Of a stretch of 6,939 bases of DNA, positions 1 through 5,826 are shown piece by piece. This stretch comes from Candidatus Gastranaerophilales bacterium (GTDB lineage: Bacteria; Cyanobacteriota; Vampirovibrionia; Gastranaerophilales; Gastranaerophilaceae). A model generated the notes under the pieces. It saw only the letters and a program-made list of their open reading frames with translations. It did no database searches and was not told the origin of the DNA. Location of the stretch: the NCBI GenBank assembly GCA_944323495.1, contig CALUSZ010000075.1, positions 1 through 6,939 of the forward strand, read 5' to 3'. Numbering within the stretch: position 1 is the first letter of the stretch; each line of letters opens with the position of its first letter. The translations under genes and the position numbers were made by a program.

Positions 1-536
1 GCTGTAATTCTCACTCGCTTCATTTCAGTATTGTTGAGAAAAAATCTGCTATGGATATTATAAGAAACAAGGTTAATGAAAATGTTTTGAAAGCGCTTTC
101 CTATAAAGCTTTATCTCCGATTGTAGATAAATTTGAAAAATACAAAAAAGGTTTTGAAGAAGGTAAAGATATAATCTTCCGCGGGGCTCCCCATATGATA
201 GTAGCTTCCTCTTCCATTAAAGCACCCTGCGCATTAGAAGACCCAATCATAGCCTTAAGTTATCTGGAATTATACGCCCAGCACCTCGGGCTTGGAACTT
301 GCTGGTGCGGGTTTGCGGAAATGAGTTTAAAATTCTTCCCGGAAATCTGTGATATGCTTGAAATTCCTTCAGGCTATAAACCTGTGTATGTAATGCTTTT
401 AGGTATTCCTGCCGTAAAATACCAGCGTACCCCGCAGCCTGAAGCCTGCCAGTTTGCAGAGATAAAAGAAATACGTGAAAAAGACTCCTGCTTTTTCTGT
501 AAAGCTAAAAGGCTGTTTACAAATTTTATCAGATAA
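1..536 (+). CDS. Nitroreductase family protein, 3' part (5' end outside window)
   Basis: This is the C-terminal part of an FMN-dependent nitroreductase-fold oxidoreductase, a family that transfers electrons from NAD(P)H through flavin to nitro- or other acceptors. The reading frame stays open back to the window edge (first whole codon at base 3). It reads C-N-S-H-S-L-H-F there, matching the FMN-binding 'PTGCNSxxxHF' segment near the start of the nitroreductase domain, so the ATG at 51 is internal and the real start lies upstream. Further family signatures are FRGAPHMIVA and the run ALSYLELYAQHLGLGTCWCG, followed by GYKPVYVMLLGIP. This version, with the GTCWCG motif, is typical of the anaerobe subgroup that often carries an N-terminal 4Fe-4S ferredoxin domain, which would be outside the window. 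The tail ends in CFFCKAKRLF, an extra CxxC beyond the usual domain. The physiological substrate cannot be told from sequence. The gene converges on mraY, leaving a 36-bp gap without an obvious terminator. Confidence 0.88.
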   Translation, partial: CNSHSLHFSIVEKKSAMDIIRNKVNENVLKALSYKALSPIVDKFEKYKKGFEEGKDIIFRGAPHMIVASSSIKAPCALEDPIIALSYLELYAQHLGLGTCWCGFAEMSLKFFPEICDMLEIPSGYKPVYVMLLGIPAVKYQRTPQPEACQFAEIKEIREKDSCFFCKAKRLFTNFIR

Positions 537-572
537 TTCTGGACTAATATTGTCAACCCGATAGAAAGGTGT

Positions 573-1532
573 TTATAGCATAAAATATAAAACTACGGCA
601 ATTGCGGAAAGAATAAAAGAAACAACGGTGAATTCTTTAACAATTCTGATTTCAGAGTGTCCGCAGAGCTCGAAATGGTGGTGAATAGGCGACATCTTGA
701 AAATTCTTCTGCCTGTGAGTTTAAAACTTGTGACCTGAAGTATTACAGAAAGAGTCTCTATCACAAAAATTCCGCCAAATAGGGCCAGTAACAGCTCGCA
801 CCTTCCTATAACAGCTAAAGTTCCCAAAAGTCCGCCGAGCGCAAGAGAGCCTGTATCACCCATAAATACCTGTGCTTTAGGCTTATTATATTTTAAAAAC
901 CCTATCAGGGCTCCGATAACGGTTGCTGCAACAATTGCAGCCGCATTGTGTCCCCCTGCAAAAGCAATAATCCCGCAAGCTAAGAAAGCAGGAATACCGG
1001 TAGAAGCGGCCAACCCGTCCAGCCCGTCAGTGAGGTTATAAGCGTTTGATGCTCCTGTGACTACAAATACAGTGAATACAGGGTATAAAAATCCTAAATC
1101 AAACATTTTTGAGCCAAGAGTTATTACCGTTCCATAAGTTTGCATTGCATAAACTGTCGGAATAAGCGCAATAAGAATTTGTCTTATTAATTTTCCTCTC
1201 GGGCTCAAACCCTTATTTTCGTGTCCTTTTATTTTCAAATAATCATCCTGAAAACCTGCAAGTGCCATAAATAATAAAGTTATAATAATTATCCAGGCAG
1301 AATTATCCATCTGCTGTGCCATAAGAAGTGTAATAACAGATGCTATAATGATTGCCGTAATTATAAATACCCCTCCTGTTGTCGGCGTACCTGCTTTTTT
1401 AGCGTGAGCTTCCGGCGCAACGTCAAGAATATATTGCCCGATAGTTTTTTTTCTCAAAAAATCTATATAAGGTACCCCGAAAAGGAGACATAAAACCATA
1501 CTCAAAAGTAATGCTACAGCTATCATTATCAT
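573..1532 (-). CDS. mraY: Phospho-N-acetylmuramoyl-pentapeptide transferase (MraY)
   Basis: MraY is an integral membrane enzyme that transfers phospho-MurNAc-pentapeptide from UDP to undecaprenyl phosphate, forming lipid I, the first membrane step of peptidoglycan synthesis. All hallmark motifs are present (residues counted from the ATG at 1532): AHAKKAGTPTTGG near residue 45, the DDY aspartates at 96-97, NAYNLTDGLDGLA with D169 and D172, FMGDTGS with D226, and the MSPIHHHFE triple histidine at 284-286. About ten hydrophobic segments alternate with these cytoplasmic motifs. At 319 residues it matches the shorter Gram-positive-type enzymes (about 320) rather than the 360-residue E. coli form. 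I chose the ATG at 1532 because AAGGAGA (1541-1547) lies about 9 nt upstream. An in-frame TTG at 1538 is too close to that site, and the ATG at 1526 is too far. It is not flanked by mur or fts genes, so it lies outside a dcw cluster, as in cyanobacteria. Confidence 0.98.
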   Translation of the reverse strand: MIMIAVALLLSMVLCLLFGVPYIDFLRKKTIGQYILDVAPEAHAKKAGTPTTGGVFIITAIIIASVITLLMAQQMDNSAWIIIITLLFMALAGFQDDYLKIKGHENKGLSPRGKLIRQILIALIPTVYAMQTYGTVITLGSKMFDLGFLYPVFTVFVVTGASNAYNLTDGLDGLAASTGIPAFLACGIIAFAGGHNAAAIVAATVIGALIGFLKYNKPKAQVFMGDTGSLALGGLLGTLAVIGRCELLLALFGGIFVIETLSVILQVTSFKLTGRRIFKMSPIHHHFELCGHSEIRIVKEFTVVSFILSAIAVVLYFML

Positions 1533-1560
1533 AATCAATTTCTCCTTCTCTTTTGCCTTA

Positions 1561-1590
1561 ATTTTACCTTAAACAGAGAAAAATATTCAA
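1561..1590 (-). promoter_or_regulatory. Probable promoter of mraY
   Basis: On the minus strand TTGAAT (1590-1585) is followed after 18 nt by TAAAAT (1566-1561), four and five matches to the sigma-70 -35 and -10 boxes. Transcription would start near 1554, giving a leader of roughly 22 nt that holds the AAGGAGA ribosome site. It lies directly after the stop codon of the upstream membrane-protein gene, so mraY could be transcribed independently of it. The boxes sit inside or beside a 9-bp inverted repeat (1565-1573 and 1594-1602). Confidence 0.45.
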
Positions 1591-1602
1591 GCTTTTAAGG
1601 TA
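1565..1602. repeat. 9-bp inverted repeat around the mraY promoter
   Basis: TACCTTAAA (1565-1573) and TTTAAGGTA (1594-1602) are perfect inverse copies separated by 20 nt. The right arm contains the stop codon of the 497-residue membrane-protein gene and the left arm overlaps the -10 box of the proposed mraY promoter. Neither strand has a T-run after the hairpin, so it does not look like an intrinsic terminator. It could be a protein-binding site or chance in AT-rich DNA. Confidence 0.3.
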
Positions 1603-3088
1603 TTTCGTTTCTCTTTGCTTTTCTCTCTGTAATTTTTGCATTAAGCATGGGAAGCAGGATACCCAGCGTAATAGCAGAGTATGCGATACCTGAGGCTTGC
1701 GCGAGGTTTATTTTCCACATATTTTTCTTCGCAAATTCTTTTCCTTTTGATGCGATTTCGTTGTGAGTTTTTAAACTCATATCATTAAGCCAGTGTTTTA
1801 ACCCTTTTCCCTGTTTTGTATAATTAAATAAATTTTTACCTTTTTTATCCAGTATATTAGCAACGCCTTTTGCCGCAAAACCCCCGAATACAAGCCAATT
1901 CAGGAAGCCGAGATAATCTCTTGTCATAGATTCTCTAAGCTCTGTGCTGTTGTCGGCAGCTAAAAATCTTCCGATAATATTAAATCCATAAACTGTTTTA
2001 ATTGCATTTCCGCTTGTAATAGGGCCTGTAAATTCAAGTTTTTTTGCGAACTGTTTAAAGTTTTTTACTCCCATTACGGAAAATACCATTCCTGCCATAA
2101 GAGCAGAAGCTCCTAGTTTTTTTAGCGTAAGTGTTTTATCTTTTTTTGTTTCATTATGAGCAGATGTAGTAAAATCAACATCTCCGACAAATCCTTTTTT
2201 TCCGGTGCGTTTTTCTGTAATTTTGCGGTTAATATATTGATTAGTGAGTCCCAGAATACTTGAAAGCGCTATGGCTCCAAAGGCCTTGGTTTTATTAACC
2301 CGTTTTATTTTTCTAATAATTTTATCGCTGTTTTCGCGGCCAAGAATATCTTTTCCCATATCATATGTATCGCGTAAAATATTTTCTAATTTAGCCTGAT
2401 ATTTATTTCCGTTTATATTAATTTCTGTATCGCGTTCTGCGCCCAGCGCATTTGCAAGACGTTTTTCCATTATTGAAAAAATATTCTTTTTATCTTTTTT
2501 ATCAAGATGATTATCCTGAATCAATTCTGTTAATGTATCAATAAACCCTTCTCTGGTTTTCAGCCGGTTTTGAATATCATTAAATCTGCTGTTTTTCCAG
2601 TTAATATTTTTCCATCTGGTTTCATCTATCCATTCAATATTGTTCCAGTCAATTTCAGAGAATTTATTCACTTTTTTCCCGTCGCGTCCGGAGAGATTTG
2701 ATAGAACATTTTCGACATATTCTTTTTTATTGCCGCTCCAGGCTGATTTGAGTGTATTAAGCGAATCTTCGGAATACCAGCTGTCGGGATTAATTCTTAT
2801 GTCTTTCATAATATTTTTTGATGCTATACTTGACACTGCCTGTGCAAAAATACCGGCAGAAAGACAGTTAATAAAAGTTCCGCTGATTTCTCTAAAAAAA
2901 GTTTCGGCTCCTGCATATTCGTTTCGAGCCTTGGTATCGTAATATGCTCTGGGGATAACCATTGCGCCGACATCAAGCCCGACTGCATTTACCATTTCGT
3001 TCATGTCGCAGACCCGGAGTACACGCGTTAGGGTACCGTCAAGCGGGCCACGGAATGTTGTATTATAATCTAGATTAGTTATTTTCAT
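1595..3088 (-). CDS. Multi-pass membrane protein of unknown function (497 aa)
   Basis: I do not recognise a characterised family. The start is well supported: ATG at 3088 with AAGGG (3098-3102) 9 nt upstream. There is no signal peptide. The N-terminus (NTTFRGPLDGTLTRVL, then GAETFFREISGTFINCL) resembles hypothetical proteins I associate with Gastranaerophilales, a recollection rather than a search. Hydrophobic, Ala/Gly-rich stretches that could be membrane helices lie near residues 72-89, 268-286, 325-342, 394-411 and 463-482. The middle (about 95-265) is charged and soluble-looking, with a Trp/Asn-rich patch at 146-171 (IDWNN, RWKNINWKN). Two helices end in the same pattern: N-R-K-I-T-E at 287-292 and N-A-K-I-T-E at 483-488, each followed by a basic tail, which suggests an internal duplication. 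The positive residues after the helices fit cytoplasmic loops. It is preceded by an elaborate leader with a terminator, so expression is probably conditional. Confidence 0.85.
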   Translation of the reverse strand: MKITNLDYNTTFRGPLDGTLTRVLRVCDMNEMVNAVGLDVGAMVIPRAYYDTKARNEYAGAETFFREISGTFINCLSAGIFAQAVSSIASKNIMKDIRINPDSWYSEDSLNTLKSAWSGNKKEYVENVLSNLSGRDGKKVNKFSEIDWNNIEWIDETRWKNINWKNSRFNDIQNRLKTREGFIDTLTELIQDNHLDKKDKKNIFSIMEKRLANALGAERDTEININGNKYQAKLENILRDTYDMGKDILGRENSDKIIRKIKRVNKTKAFGAIALSSILGLTNQYINRKITEKRTGKKGFVGDVDFTTSAHNETKKDKTLTLKKLGASALMAGMVFSVMGVKNFKQFAKKLEFTGPITSGNAIKTVYGFNIIGRFLAADNSTELRESMTRDYLGFLNWLVFGGFAAKGVANILDKKGKNLFNYTKQGKGLKHWLNDMSLKTHNEIASKGKEFAKKNMWKINLAQASGIAYSAITLGILLPMLNAKITERKAKRNEIP

Positions 3089-3109
3089 ATGAATTATCCC
3101 TTCTGAACT

Positions 3110-3142
3110 AAAAAAGTCTCGTTTATTTGTTATAAACGAGAC
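3110..3142 (-). terminator. Intrinsic terminator, placed just upstream of the membrane-protein gene
   Basis: On the minus strand an 11-bp perfect stem, GTCTCGTTTAT (3142-3132) and ATAAACGAGAC (3126-3116), closes a 5-nt loop and is followed by six T (3115-3110). This is a strong rho-independent terminator for leftward transcription. The T-run ends 7 nt before the AAGGG ribosome site of the 497-residue gene, so no promoter fits between them. It would stop transcripts from the promoter at 3284-3256 as well as readthrough from the CheW-type gene. In the + direction no T-run follows. Confidence 0.88.
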
Positions 3143-3180
3143 CTCTTGTAAAACTTTAATAAAAACTACACATCAAAATT

Positions 3181-3249
3181 TCATCTAAGTCTCGCCGATG
3201 ACTTGGATGATGAGGAGGATGATGTGTTGTTTAAGCAAAAATTATTCAT
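3181..3249 (-). CDS. Putative serine-rich leader peptide (22 aa)
   Basis: An ATG frame of 22 codons reads MNNFCLNNT, then six consecutive Ser, then K-S-S-A-R-L-R and TGA. Eight of 22 codons are serine, all of the TCN box (TCA, TCC, TCG). The ATG lies 6 nt after the -10 box of the promoter at 3284-3256, so it would be at or very near the 5' end of the mRNA. Translation would have to be leaderless, and no Shine-Dalgarno sequence is visible. The end of the frame coincides with region 2 of the attenuator. A caveat is that the serine run comes from a CAT/CCT-type simple sequence. Another frame with a TTG start (3238) and TAG stop (3187-3185) reads the same stretch as Ile-Ile-Leu-Leu-Ile-Ile-Gln-Val-Ile, so a branched-chain-type leader cannot be excluded. 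Confidence 0.4.
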   Translation of the reverse strand: MNNFCLNNTSSSSSSKSSARLR

Positions 3250-3255
3250 AGGTTA

Positions 3256-3284
3256 AATATACACTTTCATCATGTAGATGTCAA
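3256..3284 (-). promoter_or_regulatory. Near-consensus sigma-70 promoter for the attenuated leader
   Basis: On the minus strand a perfect TTGACA (3284-3279) and TATATT (3261-3256, five of six) are separated by the optimal 17 nt. The expected start is around 3250-3248, on or next to the ATG of the leader peptide. The promoter begins 13 nt past the stop codon of the CheW-type gene. It would give a 161-nt untranslated leader before the membrane-protein ATG, or a terminated transcript of about 140 nt. Confidence 0.75.
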
Positions 3285-3297
3285 TAGTCTGCTGAAT

Positions 3298-4299
3298 TTA
3301 CATATCGGTAATAATAATTCTTTTATCTGAAGATATCTTATCTATATTAAGAACGGTATAGAGTGTTTCGTTATATATAAATTCGTTTGTAAAATACCCT
3401 TCGCCGGCTTCAAATAAGTCATTTTCTTGAAATTCAAAAAGTTCATTAATTTTATCTATCAAAAGGGCGAGTTTAAGTTCATTGCATTTAATAATAATAA
3501 CGGGTTTTTTCTCCGGCTGTGTTCCGGCATCAAGCCCGAGGAATTTTTTGAGGTTAATAACTGTTATATAATCTCCGCGAAGATTCATAATACCTTCAAT
3601 AAAATCGGGAATTCCGGGGACATTGGTAATAGATGTATCTTTTAGGACTTCTTTAACATAATCAAGTGCAATGCAGTAAGAATCTGTATTTAAGTTGAAT
3701 GATATATATTTATTTTTAGCGTGCAGTTCTCCGGAAGCCAGTTTTAGGCTTGATTTGTCGGCAATAGCTAATGTTCTTTTGGCCATAATTGATTTTGATT
3801 CATCGTCCTGAGGGAATAATGACATAATATCAACGTCTGCCCAGCGATTATCATGCTGTTTTAAAAGGTTTTCAACGGCATAGATATTTATAATAAATAT
3901 GGTTTCCTGATTGAACTTATATAGAGAATCAATAACCATTTTATTATCAACAAAAGGTATGGCATCCATTTGTGCGGTATCAAACGGGAGAATTCCTATT
4001 ACTTTATCCGTTATTATCCCGAAAATTATTTCATCTGTTTTAACTATCAGCAGTTCATTATGAGTTGAATATTGAGGTACTTCAATATTCAAATAGAAGC
4101 GAATATCTACGACATTTATAACGAAGTTGTTGTATTTGAGAAGTCCTACGATGTTATTTGGAAGTTTCTGCGGGTAATCCAAAGCCGGCAGTTTCATAAT
4201 TTCAAGAATATTATCAGAATTTATTGCATACTTATTTTCACCTGTTTGGAAATACAGATGTGTATTTTTTTTCTGTTCAATTAAATTACTGCTGCTCAT
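3298..4299 (-). CDS. Tandem CheW-domain coupling protein (333 aa)
   Basis: CheW domains are cytoplasmic SH3-like adaptors that link chemoreceptors to the CheA kinase. This protein has two. Domain 1 spans about residues 13-147 (YFQTGENKYAINSDNILEIM, then IVGLLKYNNFVINVVDIRFYL). Domain 2 spans about 196-325 (ISFNLNTDSYCIALDYVKEVL, then EGIMNLRGDYITVINLKKFLGL). A hydrophilic linker of about 45 residues joins them. Domain 2 keeps the classical NLRG motif (239-242) with the arginine expected at the CheA/receptor interface. Domain 1 has LLKYNN in its place and is degenerate there. Ordinary CheW is about 150-170 residues, so this is a fusion or duplication. The ATG at 4299 lies inside the upstream diguanylate cyclase gene (14-bp overlap), which implies co-transcription and probably translational coupling; a weak AGGG lies upstream. 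The terminator at 3142-3110 would end the transcript. A CheV-like role is possible, but there is no REC domain in this chain. Confidence 0.87.
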   Translation of the reverse strand: MSSSNLIEQKKNTHLYFQTGENKYAINSDNILEIMKLPALDYPQKLPNNIVGLLKYNNFVINVVDIRFYLNIEVPQYSTHNELLIVKTDEIIFGIITDKVIGILPFDTAQMDAIPFVDNKMVIDSLYKFNQETIFIINIYAVENLLKQHDNRWADVDIMSLFPQDDESKSIMAKRTLAIADKSSLKLASGELHAKNKYISFNLNTDSYCIALDYVKEVLKDTSITNVPGIPDFIEGIMNLRGDYITVINLKKFLGLDAGTQPEKKPVIIIKCNELKLALLIDKINELFEFQENDLFEAGEGYFTNEFIYNETLYTVLNIDKISSDKRIIITDM

Positions 4300-5743
4300 A
4301 AAGTACTACCCTGTTTCTACCGCTCTCTTTTGCTCTGTATAAGGCATCATCTGCAGATTTTAATATATCAGCAGGCGTATTGAATTCCGGATAGTTCATT
4401 GTCAAACCAATACTTACTGTAACTTTTGCCTTAACATTATTATAATCGAAATCGTATTCTTCCACCATTCTTCTAAGTCTTTGTACAGGGATAATCGCCC
4501 CTTCGATATTGGTTTCAGGCATAATCATGACAAGTTCTTCTCCGCCGTATCTATACAGCAGGTCAGTTTTTCGAAATGCGGTTTTCATCAAATCGGCAAC
4601 GGTTTTTAAGACATAATCGCCATATTGATGTCCGTATGTATCATTAACTTTTTTAAAGAAATCAATATCAAGTATAGCGAGGCTGAAATCTGACGGGTGT
4701 CTTTTGGTACGGTTATGTTCCTGCTCTAAGCTGATTTCAAACTGTCTTCTGTTGTAGAGCCCTGTAAGTCCGTCTAATACTGACATAAACTCTTTTTCAG
4801 TATATTGATATTTCATCTTGAATATTGCCAGAAGCTCGCTTATCATAATATCAAAATATCTGAATGATGCATAATCCATATCCTGACGGGTATAGAAGCA
4901 GATTCCGCCGATTAGCTTTTTATCAAAAATCAATGGAATAATGATTTTTGATCTCAAATCGGTAAACCGATACTCAAGTTCTTTGCCTAAAAGAATTCTG
5001 ACTACTTCAAATTTGGTATTTTTCAAAGTTCTGAATTCTTCCATTTTTCTAAAGAAATCATATTGTATATCAGAAAGCAGGTTCTTGCTCAGATTTTTGC
5101 CCAGAGTATCAATATATAGAATGTTTTCTGCGAAATCATCAGGAGAGGCAAAAAACACTCCGGCCACACTGTATTCTACAAAAGAACTCAAGAGAGAGAA
5201 CAATTTTTCAACAAGCACTCTTTCGTAGTTCATAAAGTCGCTTAAATTTCTGAATTCATTTGCAAATACGGATTTTAAAAGCAGGTCGTTTAAAATTGAA
5301 TTAAGTCTTGTCTGGGCAACATTATCAGATTTTGATTTTAAAGTAAGAGTTGTTTTATACTCCTGTGTGAGCGGATATCTTCTTAAAGTTGCATTAATAT
5401 TTCTGACAAGTTCGTCCATGTTAATTGATTTAGAAAGGAAGAGCTGTGCCCCCGCTTTTTTGCCCCAGAAACTGTCGATTTTTTTGTCCAGAACCGTTAA
5501 TAGAATTACGGGGATTTTTTTTGTTTCATCGACGTTTTTTATCATTCTGCAAAGCTGGTAGCCGTCAATTACCGGCATCAGTATATCGGATACAATGATA
5601 TCCGGAACATATTCAAAAACTTTTTTATAAGCTTCTGCTCCGTTTGTTGCTGTCTCAACTTCAAATCCGTTCTGTATAAGCCCGTCTTTTAGAAACTTTA
5701 ACTGTGTATCACTATCTTCTACTAATAAAATCTTTGATGCCAT
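4286..5743 (-). CDS. Response regulator diguanylate cyclase (REC-GAF-like-GGDEF)
   Basis: This protein makes the second messenger c-di-GMP from two GTP, controlled by phosphorylation. An N-terminal receiver (about 3-122) has the acidic pocket E9/D10, phospho-acceptor D53 (in VSDILMPVIDGYQL), T83 and K105, all intact. Residues about 155-315 look like a GAF-type sensory domain (IIIPLIFDKKLIGGICFYT). The GGDEF domain (about 316-483) starts with DGLTGLYNRRQF and carries GGEEL at 400-404, an active-site variant with both acidic positions retained. R391-K-T-D394 lies exactly five residues before it, the canonical RxxD inhibitory site, so product inhibition is expected. The domain ends in ALYRAKESGRNRV. 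The overall plan resembles WspR/PleD-type regulators. The start at 5743 has AGGA (5748-5751) only 4 nt upstream, a rather short spacing. It is the first gene of a leftward pair with the tandem-CheW gene, and the kinase that phosphorylates it is probably encoded across the divergent promoter region. Confidence 0.95.
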   Translation of the reverse strand: MASKILLVEDSDTQLKFLKDGLIQNGFEVETATNGAEAYKKVFEYVPDIIVSDILMPVIDGYQLCRMIKNVDETKKIPVILLTVLDKKIDSFWGKKAGAQLFLSKSINMDELVRNINATLRRYPLTQEYKTTLTLKSKSDNVAQTRLNSILNDLLLKSVFANEFRNLSDFMNYERVLVEKLFSLLSSFVEYSVAGVFFASPDDFAENILYIDTLGKNLSKNLLSDIQYDFFRKMEEFRTLKNTKFEVVRILLGKELEYRFTDLRSKIIIPLIFDKKLIGGICFYTRQDMDYASFRYFDIMISELLAIFKMKYQYTEKEFMSVLDGLTGLYNRRQFEISLEQEHNRTKRHPSDFSLAILDIDFFKKVNDTYGHQYGDYVLKTVADLMKTAFRKTDLLYRYGGEELVMIMPETNIEGAIIPVQRLRRMVEEYDFDYNNVKAKVTVSIGLTMNYPEFNTPADILKSADDALYRAKESGRNRVVLYEQQ

Positions 5744-5826
5744 ATATTCCTGTATTCCAATTTTATCAATTTTAGTATAAAATGATTATATAATAAATAC
5801 TTAAAAAAAACTATAGGAGAGATGAC
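5744..5826. promoter_or_regulatory. Divergent intergenic region between the cyclase and receptor genes
   Basis: These 83 bp are very AT-rich and must hold promoters for both directions unless one side is read from afar. On the + strand a perfect TATAAT (5789-5794) is visible but has no good -35 box at 16-18 nt. On the - strand TATACT (5779-5774) is the best -10 and also lacks a clear -35. GGAG at 5816-5819 serves the receptor GTG. Weak -35 boxes may mean an activator or an alternative sigma factor, but this is speculation. Confidence 0.35.

Larger units (their letters stand above)
3110..3249 (-). promoter_or_regulatory. Candidate transcription attenuator leader (regions 1:2, 2:3, 3:4)
   Basis: The leader RNA of the membrane-protein gene can form competing structures. 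Region 1:2 pairs TCATC-C-AAGTC (3210-3200) with GACTT-A-GATGA (3191-3181): ten base pairs, one mismatch and an 8-nt loop. Outside it, ACACATC (3227-3221) pairs with GATGTGT (3174-3168). Region 2 contains CGAGACTT (3194-3187), a direct repeat of CGAGACTT (3121-3114) in the terminator's 3' side. It can therefore pair with GTCTCG (3142-3137), extended by T-G and T-A to eight pairs, and so block the terminator (3:4). The serine-rich reading frame runs through region 1 and stops at the end of region 2. This is the geometry of ribosome-mediated attenuation: a ribosome stalled on the serine codons frees region 2 to pair with region 3 and allow readthrough. A ribosome reaching the stop covers region 2 and allows termination. 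The pairings are seen; the mechanism is inferred. Confidence 0.55.

Noticed and set aside
537..572. Shared bidirectional terminator between the convergent nitroreductase and mraY genes
   Set aside because: No stem of useful length with a T-run could be found in the 36-bp gap.
1533..1538. TTG at 1538 as the mraY start (two residues longer)
   Set aside because: It lies only 3 nt from GGAG of the ribosome site, whereas the ATG at 1532 has about 9 nt.
2640..2942. A 100-codon + strand open frame inside the membrane-protein gene
   Set aside because: It has no ribosome site or recognisable domain and is opposite a longer frame with a good start.
3112..3142. The 3116-3142 hairpin as a terminator for + strand transcription
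   Set aside because: The sequence following it on the + strand is CTCTTGTAAAAC, without a T-run, and no + strand gene ends nearby.
3181..3233. A histidine/proline-rich reading of the same leader run in the third frame
   Set aside because: The frame is closed by TAA (3233-3231) just before the run and has no start codon between that stop and the His codons.
3198..3251. A 17-codon + strand frame (ATG at 3198) in the intergenic region, with an AGGAGG nearby
   Set aside because: The AGGAGG is inside the frame and not upstream of the ATG, the composition is low-complexity Met/Arg, and the strand opposes the clear promoter and terminator there.
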